Assembly: GCF_028657195.3 (NCBI RefSeq)
Contig: NZ_JANCPR020000062.1
Location: 1 to 46,655 of the forward strand
Length of the DNA stretch: 46,655 nt
Reading direction: 5' to 3'
Origin: Streptomyces iconiensis
Lineage (GTDB): Bacteria > Actinomycetota > Actinomycetes > Streptomycetales > Streptomycetaceae
Shown: positions 15,762 to 23,920 of the stretch, piece after piece
Layout: every line of letters begins with the position of its first letter
Position numbering within the stretch: the first letter of the stretch is position 1
The notes under the pieces: model-generated
The model's database searches: none
Told to the model about the DNA's origin: nothing
Seen by the model: the letters and a program-made list of their open reading frames with translations, nothing else
Position numbers and translations under genes: made by a program

Positions 15762-16070
15762 ATGGCGGGACAGAAGATCCGCATCCGGCTCAAGGCTTAC
15801 GACCACGAGGTCATCGACAACTCGGCGAAGAAGATCGTCGAGACGGTGACCCGCACTGGTGCGTCGGTCGCAGGCCCGGTGCCGCTGCCCACAGAGAAGA
15901 ACGTGTACTGCGTCATCAAGTCGCCGCACAAGTACAAGGACGCACGCGAGCACTTCGAGATGCGCACCCACAAGCGCCTGATCGACATCCTCGACCCGAC
16001 GCCCAAGACCGTTGACTCGCTGATGCGCCTGGACCTTCCGGCCGGCGTTGACATCGAGATCAAGCTCTGA
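15762..16070 (+). CDS. rpsJ: 30S ribosomal protein S10
   Basis: The 102-residue product is a full-length S10 (starts AGQKIRIRLKAYDHEVIDNS; conserved THKRLIDILDPTPKTVDSLM). S10 sits in the 30S head and in E. coli also acts as NusE in antitermination. The ATG at 15762 lacks a strong ribosome site. It is the first gene of the S10 operon, 14 bases before rplC. Confidence 0.98.
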   Translation: MAGQKIRIRLKAYDHEVIDNSAKKIVETVTRTGASVAGPVPLPTEKNVYCVIKSPHKYKDAREHFEMRTHKRLIDILDPTPKTVDSLMRLDLPAGVDIEIKL

Positions 16071-16084
16071 GGGGTGCGCTGAAG

Positions 16085-16729
16085 ATGGCAAAGCAGATCA
16101 AGGGCGTCCTGGGCGAGAAGCTCGGCATGACCCAGGTCTGGGACGACAACAACCGTGTTGTTCCCGTGACCGTCGTCAAGGCCGGGCCGAACGTCGTGAC
16201 CCAGGTCCGCACCGCAGACAGGGACGGCTACGAGGCCGTCCAGATCGCCTTTGGCGAGATCGACCCGCGCAAGGTGAACAAGCCCCTCAAGGGCCACTTC
16301 GCCAAGGCCGACGTCACCCCGCGCCGCCACCTCGTGGAGCTGCGCACCTCCGACGCCAGCGAGTACACGCTCGGCCAGGAAGTGAACGCCGACACGTTCG
16401 AGGCAGGCTTCAAGGTCGACGTGACCGGTAAGTCGAAGGGCAAGGGCTTCGCCGGTGGCATGAAGCGCCACGGCTTCCACGGAGCCAAGGCCTCGCACGG
16501 TGCTCACCGTAACCACCGCAAGCCGGGCGCCATCGGTGGCTGCGCCACCCCGGGCCGGGTCTTCAAGGGCACCCGCATGGCTGGCCGTATGGGCAATGAG
16601 CGGGTCACCACCCAGAACCTGACCGTCCATGCCGTTGACGCGGAGAAGGGCCTGCTGCTCATCAAGGGCGCAGTTCCTGGTCCGAACGGCGGCCTCGTCC
16701 TGGTCCGTACCGCGGCCAAGGGGGCCTGA
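16085..16729 (+). CDS. rplC: 50S ribosomal protein L3
   Basis: The 214-residue product is complete. It has the N-terminal GVLGEKLGMTQVWDDN and the long loop rich in Gly, Lys and Arg (HGAHRNHRKPGAIGGCATPG, about residues 138-158) that reaches toward the peptidyl-transferase centre. L3 is an early 23S rRNA assembly protein. It lies 14 bases after rpsJ and 8 before rplD, clearly co-transcribed. Confidence 0.98.
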   Translation: MAKQIKGVLGEKLGMTQVWDDNNRVVPVTVVKAGPNVVTQVRTADRDGYEAVQIAFGEIDPRKVNKPLKGHFAKADVTPRRHLVELRTSDASEYTLGQEVNADTFEAGFKVDVTGKSKGKGFAGGMKRHGFHGAKASHGAHRNHRKPGAIGGCATPGRVFKGTRMAGRMGNERVTTQNLTVHAVDAEKGLLLIKGAVPGPNGGLVLVRTAAKGA

Positions 16730-16737
16730 GGTAACCC

Positions 16738-17391
16738 ATGAGCACCATTGACATCCTTTCGCCGGCAGGCGACAAGACCGGAACCGTCGAACTCCCCGCG
16801 GAGATCTTCGACGTGCAGGTCAGCGTTCCGCTGATCCACCAGGTCGTTGTCGCCCAGCTGGCCGCTGCCCGACAGGGCACGCACAAGACCAAGACTCGTG
16901 GCGAGGTCCGCGGCGGTGGCAAGAAGCCGTACCGCCAGAAGGGCACAGGCCGCGCGCGCCAGGGCTCGACCCGTGCGCCGCAGTTCGCCGGCGGTGGCGT
17001 CGTGCACGGCCCCGTGCCGCGTGACTACTCGCAGCGGACGCCCAAGAAGATGAAGGCCGCCGCGCTGCGCGGTGCCCTCTCGGACAGGGCCCGTCACGAC
17101 CGTGTCCACGTCGTCACCGGCGTGGTCGAGGGCGAGATCTCCACCAAGGCAGCCAAGACGCTCCTCGGCAAGGTCAGCGAGCGCAAGCACGTGCTCCTGG
17201 TCGCCGAGCGCAGCGACGAGAGCGCCTGGCTGTCCGCCCGCAACCTGACCCAGGTGCACATCCTGGAGCCGGGCCAGCTGAACACGTACGACGTGCTCGT
17301 CTCGGACGACGTGGTCTTCACCCAGGCCGCGCTTGAGTCCTTCGTGTCTGGCCCCCAGAAGGCCGTTGAGACCGAAGGGAGCGAAGCCTGA
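16738..17391 (+). CDS. rplD: 50S ribosomal protein L4
   Basis: The 217-residue product carries the exit-tunnel loop (RGGGKKPYRQKGTGRARQGS, about residues 58-78), where changes can give macrolide resistance in other bacteria; the sequence here looks wild type. GAGGTAA lies just before the ATG. The stop shares one base with the rplW start (TGATG). In E. coli L4 represses its own operon; whether that holds here cannot be seen. Confidence 0.98.
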   Translation: MSTIDILSPAGDKTGTVELPAEIFDVQVSVPLIHQVVVAQLAAARQGTHKTKTRGEVRGGGKKPYRQKGTGRARQGSTRAPQFAGGGVVHGPVPRDYSQRTPKKMKAAALRGALSDRARHDRVHVVTGVVEGEISTKAAKTLLGKVSERKHVLLVAERSDESAWLSARNLTQVHILEPGQLNTYDVLVSDDVVFTQAALESFVSGPQKAVETEGSEA

Positions 17392-17813
17392 TGGCTACGC
17401 GTCACCCGAGCATCGCCTCCAAGGCAGCCAAGGCGGCCAAGGTCGCTCGCGTCGCCAAGGCCACCCGCCGCGCGGCGGAGGGCCCGGGCCCGATCGCACC
17501 CGCAGACCCGAGCAAGGTCTTCACGGACCCGCGCGACCTGCTGGTCAAGCCGGTCGTCTCGGAGAAGAGCTACGCGCTGCTGGACGAGGGCAAGTACACG
17601 TTCATCGTCGACCCGAGTGCCAACAAGACCCAGATCAAGCAGGCCGTCGAGGCTGTCTTCTCGGTCAAGGTCACCGGGGTCAACACGATCAACCGCCAGG
17701 GCAAGCGCAAGCGCACCCGCACCGGCTACGGCAAGCGCGCGGACACGAAGCGCGCCATCGTGACCCTCGCCGAGGGCGACCGTATCGACATCTTCGGCGG
17801 TCCGGCCTCCTGA
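17391..17813 (+). CDS. rplW: 50S ribosomal protein L23
   Basis: The 140-residue product is longer than E. coli L23 because of an Ala/Lys/Arg-rich N-terminal extension of about 38 residues, which is usual in Streptomyces. The core has DLLVKPVVSEKSYALLDEGK and the tail GKRKRTRTGYGKRADTKRAI. L23 lies at the tunnel exit and docks trigger factor and SRP. The start overlaps rplD by one base. Confidence 0.97.
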   Translation: MATRHPSIASKAAKAAKVARVAKATRRAAEGPGPIAPADPSKVFTDPRDLLVKPVVSEKSYALLDEGKYTFIVDPSANKTQIKQAVEAVFSVKVTGVNTINRQGKRKRTRTGYGKRADTKRAIVTLAEGDRIDIFGGPAS

Positions 17814-17862
17814 CGGGGGTCGGTCTCGTCCGAAAGTCGGATTCTTCCGAGGACTGAAAATA

Positions 17863-18699
17863 ATGGGTATCCGCAAGTACAAGCCGACGACTCCGGGCCG
17901 TCGTGGCGCCAGTGTCGCCGACTTCGTCGAGGTCACGCGGTCCACGCCGGAGAAGTCGCTGGTCCGCCCGCTGCACAGCAAGGGCGGCCGTAACAACGCC
18001 GGTCGTGTGACCGTCCGCCACCAGGGCGGTGGCCACAAGCGCGCCTACCGTGTCATCGACTTCCGTCGGCACGACAAGGACGGCGTGCCCGCCAAGGTCG
18101 CGCACATCGAGTACGACCCGAACCGCACGGCGCGCATCGCGCTGCTGCACTACGTCGACGGCGAGAAGCGCTACATCCTCGCGCCGCGCGGAGTGAAGCA
18201 GGGCGACCGGGTTGAGAACGGCCAGGGCGCCGACATCAAGCCGGGCAACAACCTGCCGCTGCGCTTCATCCCGGTCGGTACGACGATTCACGCCATCGAG
18301 CTCCGTCCGGGCGGGGGCGCCAAGTTCGCCCGCTCCGCCGGTGCCTCGGTGCAGCTGCTCGCGAAGGAGGGCCGCATGGCCCACCTTCGTATGCCTTCCG
18401 GCGAGATCCGCCTGGTCGACGTCCGCTGCCGCGCCACTGTGGGCGAGGTCGGCAACGCCGAGCAGTCGAACATCAACTGGGGCAAGGCCGGCCGTATGCG
18501 CTGGAAGGGCGTTCGCCCGACCGTCCGCGGTGTGGTCATGAACCCGATCGACCACCCGCACGGTGGTGGTGAGGGTCGTACCTCCGGTGGCCGCCACCCG
18601 GTTTCGCCGTGGGGTCAGAAGGAGGGCCGTACGCGCTCGCCGAAGAAGGCCAGCAACAAGTACATCGTCCGCCGCCGCAAGACGAACAAGAAGCGCTAG
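17863..18699 (+). CDS. rplB: 50S ribosomal protein L2
   Basis: The 278-residue product is complete. It has the RNA-binding segment NNAGRVTVRHQGGGHKRAYR near residue 44 and the C-terminal MNPIDHPHGGGEGRTSGGRH containing the conserved His close to the peptidyl-transferase centre. It follows rplW after 49 bases and precedes rpsS by 14. Confidence 0.98.
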   Translation: MGIRKYKPTTPGRRGASVADFVEVTRSTPEKSLVRPLHSKGGRNNAGRVTVRHQGGGHKRAYRVIDFRRHDKDGVPAKVAHIEYDPNRTARIALLHYVDGEKRYILAPRGVKQGDRVENGQGADIKPGNNLPLRFIPVGTTIHAIELRPGGGAKFARSAGASVQLLAKEGRMAHLRMPSGEIRLVDVRCRATVGEVGNAEQSNINWGKAGRMRWKGVRPTVRGVVMNPIDHPHGGGEGRTSGGRHPVSPWGQKEGRTRSPKKASNKYIVRRRKTNKKR

Positions 18700-18713
18700 G
18701 AGGCGGGGTTTAG

Positions 18714-18995
18714 ATGCCGCGCAGTCTCAAGAAGGGGCCCTTCGTCGACGACCACCTCGCCAAGAAGGTGGACACACAGAACGACGCGGGCTCGAAGAAC
18801 GTCATCAAGACCTGGTCTCGCCGCTCGATGATCGTCCCGGCGATGCTCGGACACACCATCGCGGTGCATGACGGCCGTAAGCACATCCCGGTGTTCGTCA
18901 CCGAGTCGATGGTCGGCCACAAGCTCGGCGAGTTTGCGCCGACCCGCACCTTCCGCGGCCACGTCAAGGACGACCGCAAGTCGCGTCGTCGTTGA
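18714..18995 (+). CDS. rpsS: 30S ribosomal protein S19
   Basis: The 93-residue product matches S19 along its length (PRSLKKGPFVDDHLAKKV; GHKLGEFAPTRTFRGHVKDD). S19 binds S13 in the 30S head. AGGAGG lies 11 bases upstream, overlapping the rplB stop region. Confidence 0.98.
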   Translation: MPRSLKKGPFVDDHLAKKVDTQNDAGSKNVIKTWSRRSMIVPAMLGHTIAVHDGRKHIPVFVTESMVGHKLGEFAPTRTFRGHVKDDRKSRRR

Positions 18996-19038
18996 TGGGC
19001 GGGGTGTGAAGATCATGACTGACACCGAAGGGACAACC

Positions 19039-19386
19039 ATGGAAGCCAGGGCCTCAGCGCGCTATGTGCGCGTCACGCCCATGAAGGCCCGCCGGGTGGT
19101 GGACCTCGTTCGTGGCATGGATGCCACGGAGGCTCAGGCGGTCCTGCGTTTCGCCCCGCAGGCCGCGAGTGTGCCGGTGGGCAAGGTGCTTGACAGCGCC
19201 ATTGCCAACGCCGCGCACAACTACGACCACACCGACGCCGACGGCCTTTTCATCTCCGAGGCATACGTCGACGAGGGCCCGACCCTGAAGCGGTTCCGTC
19301 CGCGAGCCCAGGGCCGCGCCTACCGGATCCGTAAGCGGACGAGCCACATCACCGTGGTCGTGAGCAGCAAGGAAGGAACCCGGTAA
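19039..19386 (+). CDS. rplV: 50S ribosomal protein L22
   Basis: The 115-residue product has VTPMKARRVVDLVRGMDATE near residue 11 and the tunnel hairpin RPRAQGRAYRIRKRTSHITV near the end. The ATG at 19039 follows GAAGGGA and gives the family-standard MEARAxARYxRV start; an upstream ATG at 19015 would add eight residues. The stop shares a base with rpsC (TAATG). Confidence 0.97.
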   Translation: MEARASARYVRVTPMKARRVVDLVRGMDATEAQAVLRFAPQAASVPVGKVLDSAIANAAHNYDHTDADGLFISEAYVDEGPTLKRFRPRAQGRAYRIRKRTSHITVVVSSKEGTR

Positions 19387-20252
19387 TGGGCCAGAAGGTA
19401 AACCCGCACGGGTTCCGGCTCGGCATCACCACGGACTTCAAGTCGCGGTGGTACGCCGACAAGCTGTACAAGGACTACGTCAAGGAAGACGTCGCGATCC
19501 GCAAGCTGCTCACTCAGGGCATGGAGCGGGCCGGCATCTCCAAGGTGGAGATCGAGCGCACGCGTGACCGCGTCCGTGTCGACGTCCACACCGCCCGGCC
19601 GGGCATCGTCATCGGCCGTCGCGGCGCGGAGGCCGACCGTCTCCGGGGCAACCTGGAGAAGCTCACCGGTAAGCAGATCCAGTTCAACATCCTTGAGGTC
19701 AAGAACCCCGAGACGGACGCGCAGCTCGTGGCCCAGGCGGTCGCCGAGCAGCTGTCCTCCCGGGTGTCCTTCCGCCGTGCGATGCGTAAGAGCATGCAGA
19801 CGGCGATGAAGGCCGGCGCCAAGGGCATCAAGATCCAGTGCGGTGGCCGTCTCGGCGGCGCCGAGATGTCCCGCTCGGAGTTCTACCGCGAGGGCCGCGT
19901 GCCCCTGCACACGCTCCGTGCGAACGTCGACTACGGCTTCTTCGAGGCCAAGACGACCTTCGGCCGCATCGGTGTGAAGGTCTGGATCTACAAGGGCGAC
20001 GTCAAGAACATCGCTGAGGTGCGCGCCGAGAACGCCGCGGCCCGTGCGGGCAACCGCCCGTCGCGCGGCGGTGGCGGTGGCGGCGGCGGCGCCGAGCGTC
20101 CCCGCCGTGGCGGCGGTGGCGGCGGCGGTGGCGAGCGTCGCGGCCGTAAGCCGCAGCAGCAGAGCGCCGGTGCCGAGGCCCCCAAGGCCGAGGCGGCCAC
20201 CACTGCCGCTCCGGCGGAGGCGCCCTCTTCTACCGGTGGAACGGAGGCCTGA
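19386..20252 (+). CDS. rpsC: 30S ribosomal protein S3, glycine-rich C-terminal tail
   Basis: The 288-residue product has a KH domain (GIVIGRRGAEADRLRGNLEK, about residues 73-92) and the S3 C-terminal domain (GRLGGAEMSRSEFYREGRVP). S3 forms part of the mRNA entry channel. After about residue 218 it carries a long tail with two runs of eight glycines followed by Arg-rich and Ala/Glu-rich sequence. Tails of this kind are known in Streptomyces, though the polyglycine here is marked. Confidence 0.97.
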   Translation: MGQKVNPHGFRLGITTDFKSRWYADKLYKDYVKEDVAIRKLLTQGMERAGISKVEIERTRDRVRVDVHTARPGIVIGRRGAEADRLRGNLEKLTGKQIQFNILEVKNPETDAQLVAQAVAEQLSSRVSFRRAMRKSMQTAMKAGAKGIKIQCGGRLGGAEMSRSEFYREGRVPLHTLRANVDYGFFEAKTTFGRIGVKVWIYKGDVKNIAEVRAENAAARAGNRPSRGGGGGGGGAERPRRGGGGGGGGERRGRKPQQQSAGAEAPKAEAATTAAPAEAPSSTGGTEA

Positions 20253-20257
20253 CCAAC

Positions 20258-20677
20258 ATGCTGATCCCTCGCAGGGTCAAGCACCGCAAGCAGCACCACC
20301 CCAAGCGCAAGGGCATGGCGAAGGGTGGTACCGAGGTCGCCTTCGGCGAGTACGGCATCCAAGCCGTTACCGGTGCCTATGTGACGAACAGGCAGATCGA
20401 GGCAGCTCGTATCTCCATGACCCGGCACATCAAGCGTGGCGGCAAGGTGTGGATCAACATCTACCCCGACCGCCCGCTGACGAAGAAGCCTGCCGAGACC
20501 CGCATGGGTTCCGGCAAGGGTTCGCCGGAGTGGTGGATCGCGAACGTCAAGCCCGGTCGCGTGATGTTCGAACTGTCCTACCCGAACGAGAAGGTTGCTA
20601 AAGAGGCGCTCATTCGTGCAGCGCACAAGCTTCCCATGAAGTGCCGCATTGTGCGGCGCGAGGCAGGTGACGCGTGA
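20258..20677 (+). CDS. rplP: 50S ribosomal protein L16
   Basis: The 139-residue product is complete (MLIPRRVKHRKQHHPKRKGM; RMGSGKGSPEWWIANVKPGR). L16 helps organise the A-site region of the 50S subunit and is an evernimicin-resistance site in other bacteria. It starts five bases after rpsC and shares one base with rpmC (TGATG). Confidence 0.98.
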   Translation: MLIPRRVKHRKQHHPKRKGMAKGGTEVAFGEYGIQAVTGAYVTNRQIEAARISMTRHIKRGGKVWINIYPDRPLTKKPAETRMGSGKGSPEWWIANVKPGRVMFELSYPNEKVAKEALIRAAHKLPMKCRIVRREAGDA

Positions 20678-20901
20678 TGGCGGCCGGAACCAAGGCATCC
20701 GAGCTGCGCGAGCTGGGCAACGAGGAGCTCGTTGGCAAGCTCCGCGAGGCCAAGGAAGAGCTGTTCAATCTCCGCTTCCAGGCGGCGACCGGGCAGCTTG
20801 AGAACCACGGCCGGCTGAAGGCCGTCCGCAAGGACATCGCCCGGATCTACACCCTGATGCGTGAGCGCGAGCTGGGCATCGAGACGGTGGAGAGCGCCTG
20901 A
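20677..20901 (+). CDS. rpmC: 50S ribosomal protein L29
   Basis: The 74-residue helical protein fits L29 (ELRELGNEELVGKLREAKEE; LFNLRFQAATGQLENHGRLK; VRKDIARIYTLMRERE). The ATG at 20677 is chosen over the GTG three bases upstream. It lies between rplP and rpsQ with one-base overlaps on both sides. Confidence 0.97.
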   Translation: MAAGTKASELRELGNEELVGKLREAKEELFNLRFQAATGQLENHGRLKAVRKDIARIYTLMRERELGIETVESA

Positions 20902-21209
20902 TGAGCGAGACGAATGTGACTACTGCATCCACCAGCGGCTCCGCCGCAGGTAACCAGGAGCGAGGCTTCCGCAAGACCCGTGAGGGTCTGGTCGTCAGCG
21001 ACAAGATGGACAAGACCGTCGTCGTCGCCGTTGAGGACCGTGTGAAGCACGCGCTGTACGGCAAGGTCATCCGCCGTACCAACAAGCTCAAGGCGCACGA
21101 CGAGCAGAACGCTGCCGGTGTCGGCGACCGCGTCCTCCTGATGGAGACCCGGCCGCTGTCCGCCACCAAGCGCTGGCGCATCGTCGAGATCCTTGAGAAG
21201 GCCAAGTAG
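20901..21209 (+). CDS. rpsQ: 30S ribosomal protein S17
   Basis: The 102-residue product has the S17 OB-fold core (KTREGLVVSDKMDKTVVVAV; RRTNKLKAHDEQNAAGVGDR) after an N-terminal extension of about 20 Ser/Thr/Ala residues. It is the last gene of the S10 block. The following 123-base gap with a strong hairpin marks the border to the spc block. Confidence 0.97.
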   Translation: MSETNVTTASTSGSAAGNQERGFRKTREGLVVSDKMDKTVVVAVEDRVKHALYGKVIRRTNKLKAHDEQNAAGVGDRVLLMETRPLSATKRWRIVEILEKAK

Positions 21210-21278
21210 GCAATCCCGCAAGGGTTCCTCATAGTTCAGTCTTCGGGCAGTCGCCCGCGGGACTAGTTCCGCCAGGCT

Positions 21279-21304
21279 CGGCAGGGATCGCGAGATCCCT
21301 GCCG
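21279..21304 (+). promoter_or_regulatory. GNRA-capped hairpin between rpsQ and rplN
   Basis: CGGCAGGGATC and GATCCCTGCCG form a perfect 11-bp stem closed by a GCGA tetraloop, an RNA-stabilising GNRA loop. It lies 28 bases before the rplN start and is not followed by a T tract. It could be a processing or attenuation element at the S10/spc border, or a binding site for a ribosomal protein. Confidence 0.6.
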
Positions 21305-21332
21305 GGAACCGGCAGACATACAGGAGATAGAC

Positions 21333-21701
21333 GTGATCCAGCAGGAGTCTCGGCTTCGCGTCGCCGACAACACTGGTGCGAAGGAAATTCTCACCATCCG
21401 TGTGCTCGGCGGCTCGGGCCGGCGCTACGCGGGTATCGGTGACGTCATTGTCGCTACCGTCAAGGACGCGATCCCGGGTGGGAACGTGAAGAAGGGCGAC
21501 ATCGTCAAGGCTGTCATCGTGCGCACCGTGAAGGAGCGCCGCCGCCCGGATGGCTCGTACATCCGTTTCGACGAGAACGCCGCCGTCGTGCTCAAGAACG
21601 ACGGCGACCCCCGTGGTACCCGCATCTTCGGCCCGGTGGGCCGTGAGCTGCGCGAGAAGAAGTTCATGAAGATCATCTCGCTCGCGCCGGAGGTGCTGTG
21701 A
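21333..21701 (+). CDS. rplN: 50S ribosomal protein L14
   Basis: The 122-residue product starts with GTG at 21333 behind CAGGAGATAGAC. It has MIQQESRLRVADNTGAKEIL and the C-terminal RELREKKFMKIISLAPEVL of L14, which contacts L19 at the subunit interface. First gene of the spc block. Confidence 0.98.
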   Translation: MIQQESRLRVADNTGAKEILTIRVLGGSGRRYAGIGDVIVATVKDAIPGGNVKKGDIVKAVIVRTVKERRRPDGSYIRFDENAAVVLKNDGDPRGTRIFGPVGRELREKKFMKIISLAPEVL

Positions 21702-21703
21702 CC

Positions 21704-22027
21704 ATGAAGATCAAGAAGGGCGACCTGGTCCAGGTCATCACCGGTAAGGACAAGGGCAAGCAGGGCAAGGTCATTGTGGCCTACCCCCGCGAGAGCCGTG
21801 TCCTCGTCGAGGGTGTCAACCGGGTCAAGAAGCACACCAAGGCCGGTCAGACCGCCCGTGGTTCGAAGACCGGCGGCATCGTGACGACCGAGGCCCCCGT
21901 CCACATCTCCAACGTCCAGCTGGTCGTGGAGAAGGACGGCAACAAGGTCGTGACCCGCGTCGGATACCGCTTCGACGACGACGGCAACAAGATCCGCGTT
22001 GCCAAGCGGACCGGTGAGGACATCTGA
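21704..22027 (+). CDS. rplX: 50S ribosomal protein L24
   Basis: The 107-residue product has the KOW motif (KIKKGDLVQVITGKDKGKQG) near its start. L24 is an assembly initiator protein. The ATG at 21704 with GGAGGT nine bases upstream is preferred; a GTG at 21698 that overlaps the rplN stop would add two residues. Confidence 0.97.
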   Translation: MKIKKGDLVQVITGKDKGKQGKVIVAYPRESRVLVEGVNRVKKHTKAGQTARGSKTGGIVTTEAPVHISNVQLVVEKDGNKVVTRVGYRFDDDGNKIRVAKRTGEDI

Positions 22028-22029
22028 CT

Positions 22030-22599
22030 ATGACTGCTGCCACACCGACCAACACCGCCCCGCGCCTGAAGCAGCGCTACCGCGCCGAGATCCAGAGCCA
22101 GCTGCAGGAAGAGTTCTCGTACGAGAACGTCATGCAGATCCCCGGTCTGACGAAGATCGTGGTCAACATGGGTGTGGGCGACGCCGCCCGCGACTCCAAG
22201 TTGATGGACGGTGCCATCAAGGACCTGTCCACCATCACCGGTCAGAAGCCCGCCGTGACCAAGGCCCGTAAGTCCATCGCGCAGTTCAAGCTGCGTGAGG
22301 GCCAGCCGATCGGTGCCCACGTGACCCTGCGTGGCGACCGGATGTGGGAGTTCCTGGACCGGCTGCTGTCGCTCGCGCTTCCGCGCATCCGCGACTTCCG
22401 CGGTCTGTCGCCGAAGCAGTTCGACGGCAGGGGCAACTACACCTTCGGTCTCACGGAGCAGGTCATGTTCCACGAGATCGACCAGGACAAGATCGACCGG
22501 GTCCGGGGCATGGACATCACCGTGGTCACCACGGCGACCAACGACGACGAGGGTCGTGCCCTGCTTCGTCACCTCGGCTTCCCGTTCAAGGAGAACTGA
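22030..22599 (+). CDS. rplE: 50S ribosomal protein L5
   Basis: The 189-residue product is complete. It has VMQIPGLTKIVVNMGVGDAA near residue 35 and LPRIRDFRGLSPKQFDGRGN near residue 117. L5 binds 5S rRNA and contacts the P-site tRNA. It follows rplX after two bases and precedes rpsN by two. Confidence 0.98.
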   Translation: MTAATPTNTAPRLKQRYRAEIQSQLQEEFSYENVMQIPGLTKIVVNMGVGDAARDSKLMDGAIKDLSTITGQKPAVTKARKSIAQFKLREGQPIGAHVTLRGDRMWEFLDRLLSLALPRIRDFRGLSPKQFDGRGNYTFGLTEQVMFHEIDQDKIDRVRGMDITVVTTATNDDEGRALLRHLGFPFKEN

Positions 22600-22601
22600 T
22601 C

Positions 22602-22787
22602 ATGGCGAAGAAGGCTCTGATCTCAAAGGCCAGCCGCAAGCCGAAGTTCGCGGTGCGCGCTTACACGCGTTGCCAGCGCTGCGGCCGTCCCCACTCCGTC
22701 TACCGCAAGTTCGGCCTGTGCCGCGTGTGCCTTCGTGAGATGGCCCACCGTGGCGAGCTGCCGGGCGTGACCAAGAGCTCCTGGTAA
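22602..22787 (+). CDS. rpsN: 30S ribosomal protein S14, zinc-binding short form
   Basis: The 61-residue product is the C+ (type Z) form, with CQRC near residue 24 and CRVC near residue 40 as zinc ligands (AYTRCQRCGRPHSVYRKFGL). Streptomyces often carry a zinc-free paralogue under Zur control elsewhere. A 167-base gap follows before rpsH. Confidence 0.97.
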   Translation: MAKKALISKASRKPKFAVRAYTRCQRCGRPHSVYRKFGLCRVCLREMAHRGELPGVTKSSW

Positions 22788-22954
22788 CCAGCCCTTTTTT
22801 GGGCATGGACCAGGACTCTCGGTAAGCTGAAACGTCGCTTACTACGCCGTAGGTCCCCCGCGACGCACCTGTCCCGTCGTCAGCCTCGCTGGCGGACGGG
22901 GAGAGGGACGACGCACATAGGGAAACCCCGGCGAGAGAGGCCGAAGGCCATCAC
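22788..22954 (+). promoter_or_regulatory. intergenic leader between rpsN and rpsH
   Basis: This gap is unusually long for the operon. It starts with GCCCTTTTTTGGGC (22792-22805), a tiny palindrome, and contains a GC-rich imperfect hairpin (CGTCAGCCTCGCTGGCGGACG, split here as CGTC/GCCTCGC/GGACG, about 22876-22899). No promoter is convincing. It may be a regulatory leader or a processing site. Confidence 0.35.
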
Positions 22955-23353
22955 ATGACCATGACCGATCCGATCGCAGACATGCTCACGCGTCTGCGAA
23001 ACGCGAACTCGGCGTACCACGACACCGTCGTGATGCCCCACAGCAAGATCAAGTCGCACATCGCGGAGATCCTCCAGCAGGAGGGCTACATCACGGGATG
23101 GAAGACCGAGGACGCCAAGGTGGGCAAGAGCCTTGTCCTTGAGCTGAAGTTCGGACCCAACCGCGAGCGTTCGATCGCCGGCATCAAGCGGATTTCGAAG
23201 CCGGGTCTGCGGGTCTACGCAAAGTCCACCAACCTGCCGAAGGTGCTCGGCGGCCTGGGCGTGGCGATCATCTCCACGTCGCACGGTCTGCTCACCGGCC
23301 AGCAGGCGCAGAAGAAGGGCGTGGGTGGGGAAGTCCTCGCCTACGTCTGGTAG
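22955..23353 (+). CDS. rpsH: 30S ribosomal protein S8
   Basis: The 132-residue product has DPIADMLTRLRNANSAYHDT at the start and the conserved STSHGLLTGQQAQKKGVGGE and YVW end. S8 binds the central domain of 16S rRNA and in E. coli represses the spc operon through L5 mRNA. It begins after a 167-base leader and precedes rplF by 24 bases. Confidence 0.98.
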   Translation: MTMTDPIADMLTRLRNANSAYHDTVVMPHSKIKSHIAEILQQEGYITGWKTEDAKVGKSLVLELKFGPNRERSIAGIKRISKPGLRVYAKSTNLPKVLGGLGVAIISTSHGLLTGQQAQKKGVGGEVLAYVW

Positions 23354-23377
23354 CGGAAGGGAACGGAGGAAACAGCT

Positions 23378-23917
23378 ATGTCGCGCATTGGCAAGCTCCC
23401 CATCACGGTTCCCGCCGGTGTGGACGTCACCATCGATGGCCAGACGGTCGGTGTGAAGGGCCCCAAGGGTTCCCTCGCGCACACCGTTGCCGCGCCCATC
23501 GAGATCGCCAAGGGTGAGGACGGCGCGCTCGTCGTCTCGCGCCCCAACGATGAGAGCCGGAACAGGGCCCTGCACGGTCTGTCCCGCACGCTGGTGGCGA
23601 ACATGATCACTGGCGTGACCAACGGGTTCAGCAAGGACCTCGAAATCAGCGGTGTCGGTTACCGCGTCCAGGCGAAGGGCTCCGACCTGGAGTTCTCGCT
23701 GGGCTACAGCCACCCGATCCTGATCAAGGCGCCGGAAGGCATCTCGTTCAAGGTCGAGTCGCCGACCAAGTTCTCGGTCGAAGGCATCGACAAGCAGCAG
23801 GTCGGCGAAGTCGCCGCGAACATCCGCAAGCTGCGGAAGCCCGACCCGTACAAGGCCAAGGGCGTGAAGTACGCGGGCGAAGTCATCCGCCGCAAGGTCG
23901 GAAAGGCTGGTAAGTAA
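23378..23917 (+). CDS. rplF: 50S ribosomal protein L6
   Basis: The 179-residue product has both L6 repeats (SRIGKLPITVPAGVDVTIDG; GYRVQAKGSDLEFSLGYSHP) and the signature KPDPYKAKGVKYAGEVIRRK. L6 lies near the sarcin-ricin loop. GGAGGAAACAGCT precedes the ATG. Confidence 0.98.
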   Translation: MSRIGKLPITVPAGVDVTIDGQTVGVKGPKGSLAHTVAAPIEIAKGEDGALVVSRPNDESRNRALHGLSRTLVANMITGVTNGFSKDLEISGVGYRVQAKGSDLEFSLGYSHPILIKAPEGISFKVESPTKFSVEGIDKQQVGEVAANIRKLRKPDPYKAKGVKYAGEVIRRKVGKAGK

Positions 23918-23920
23918 GCC

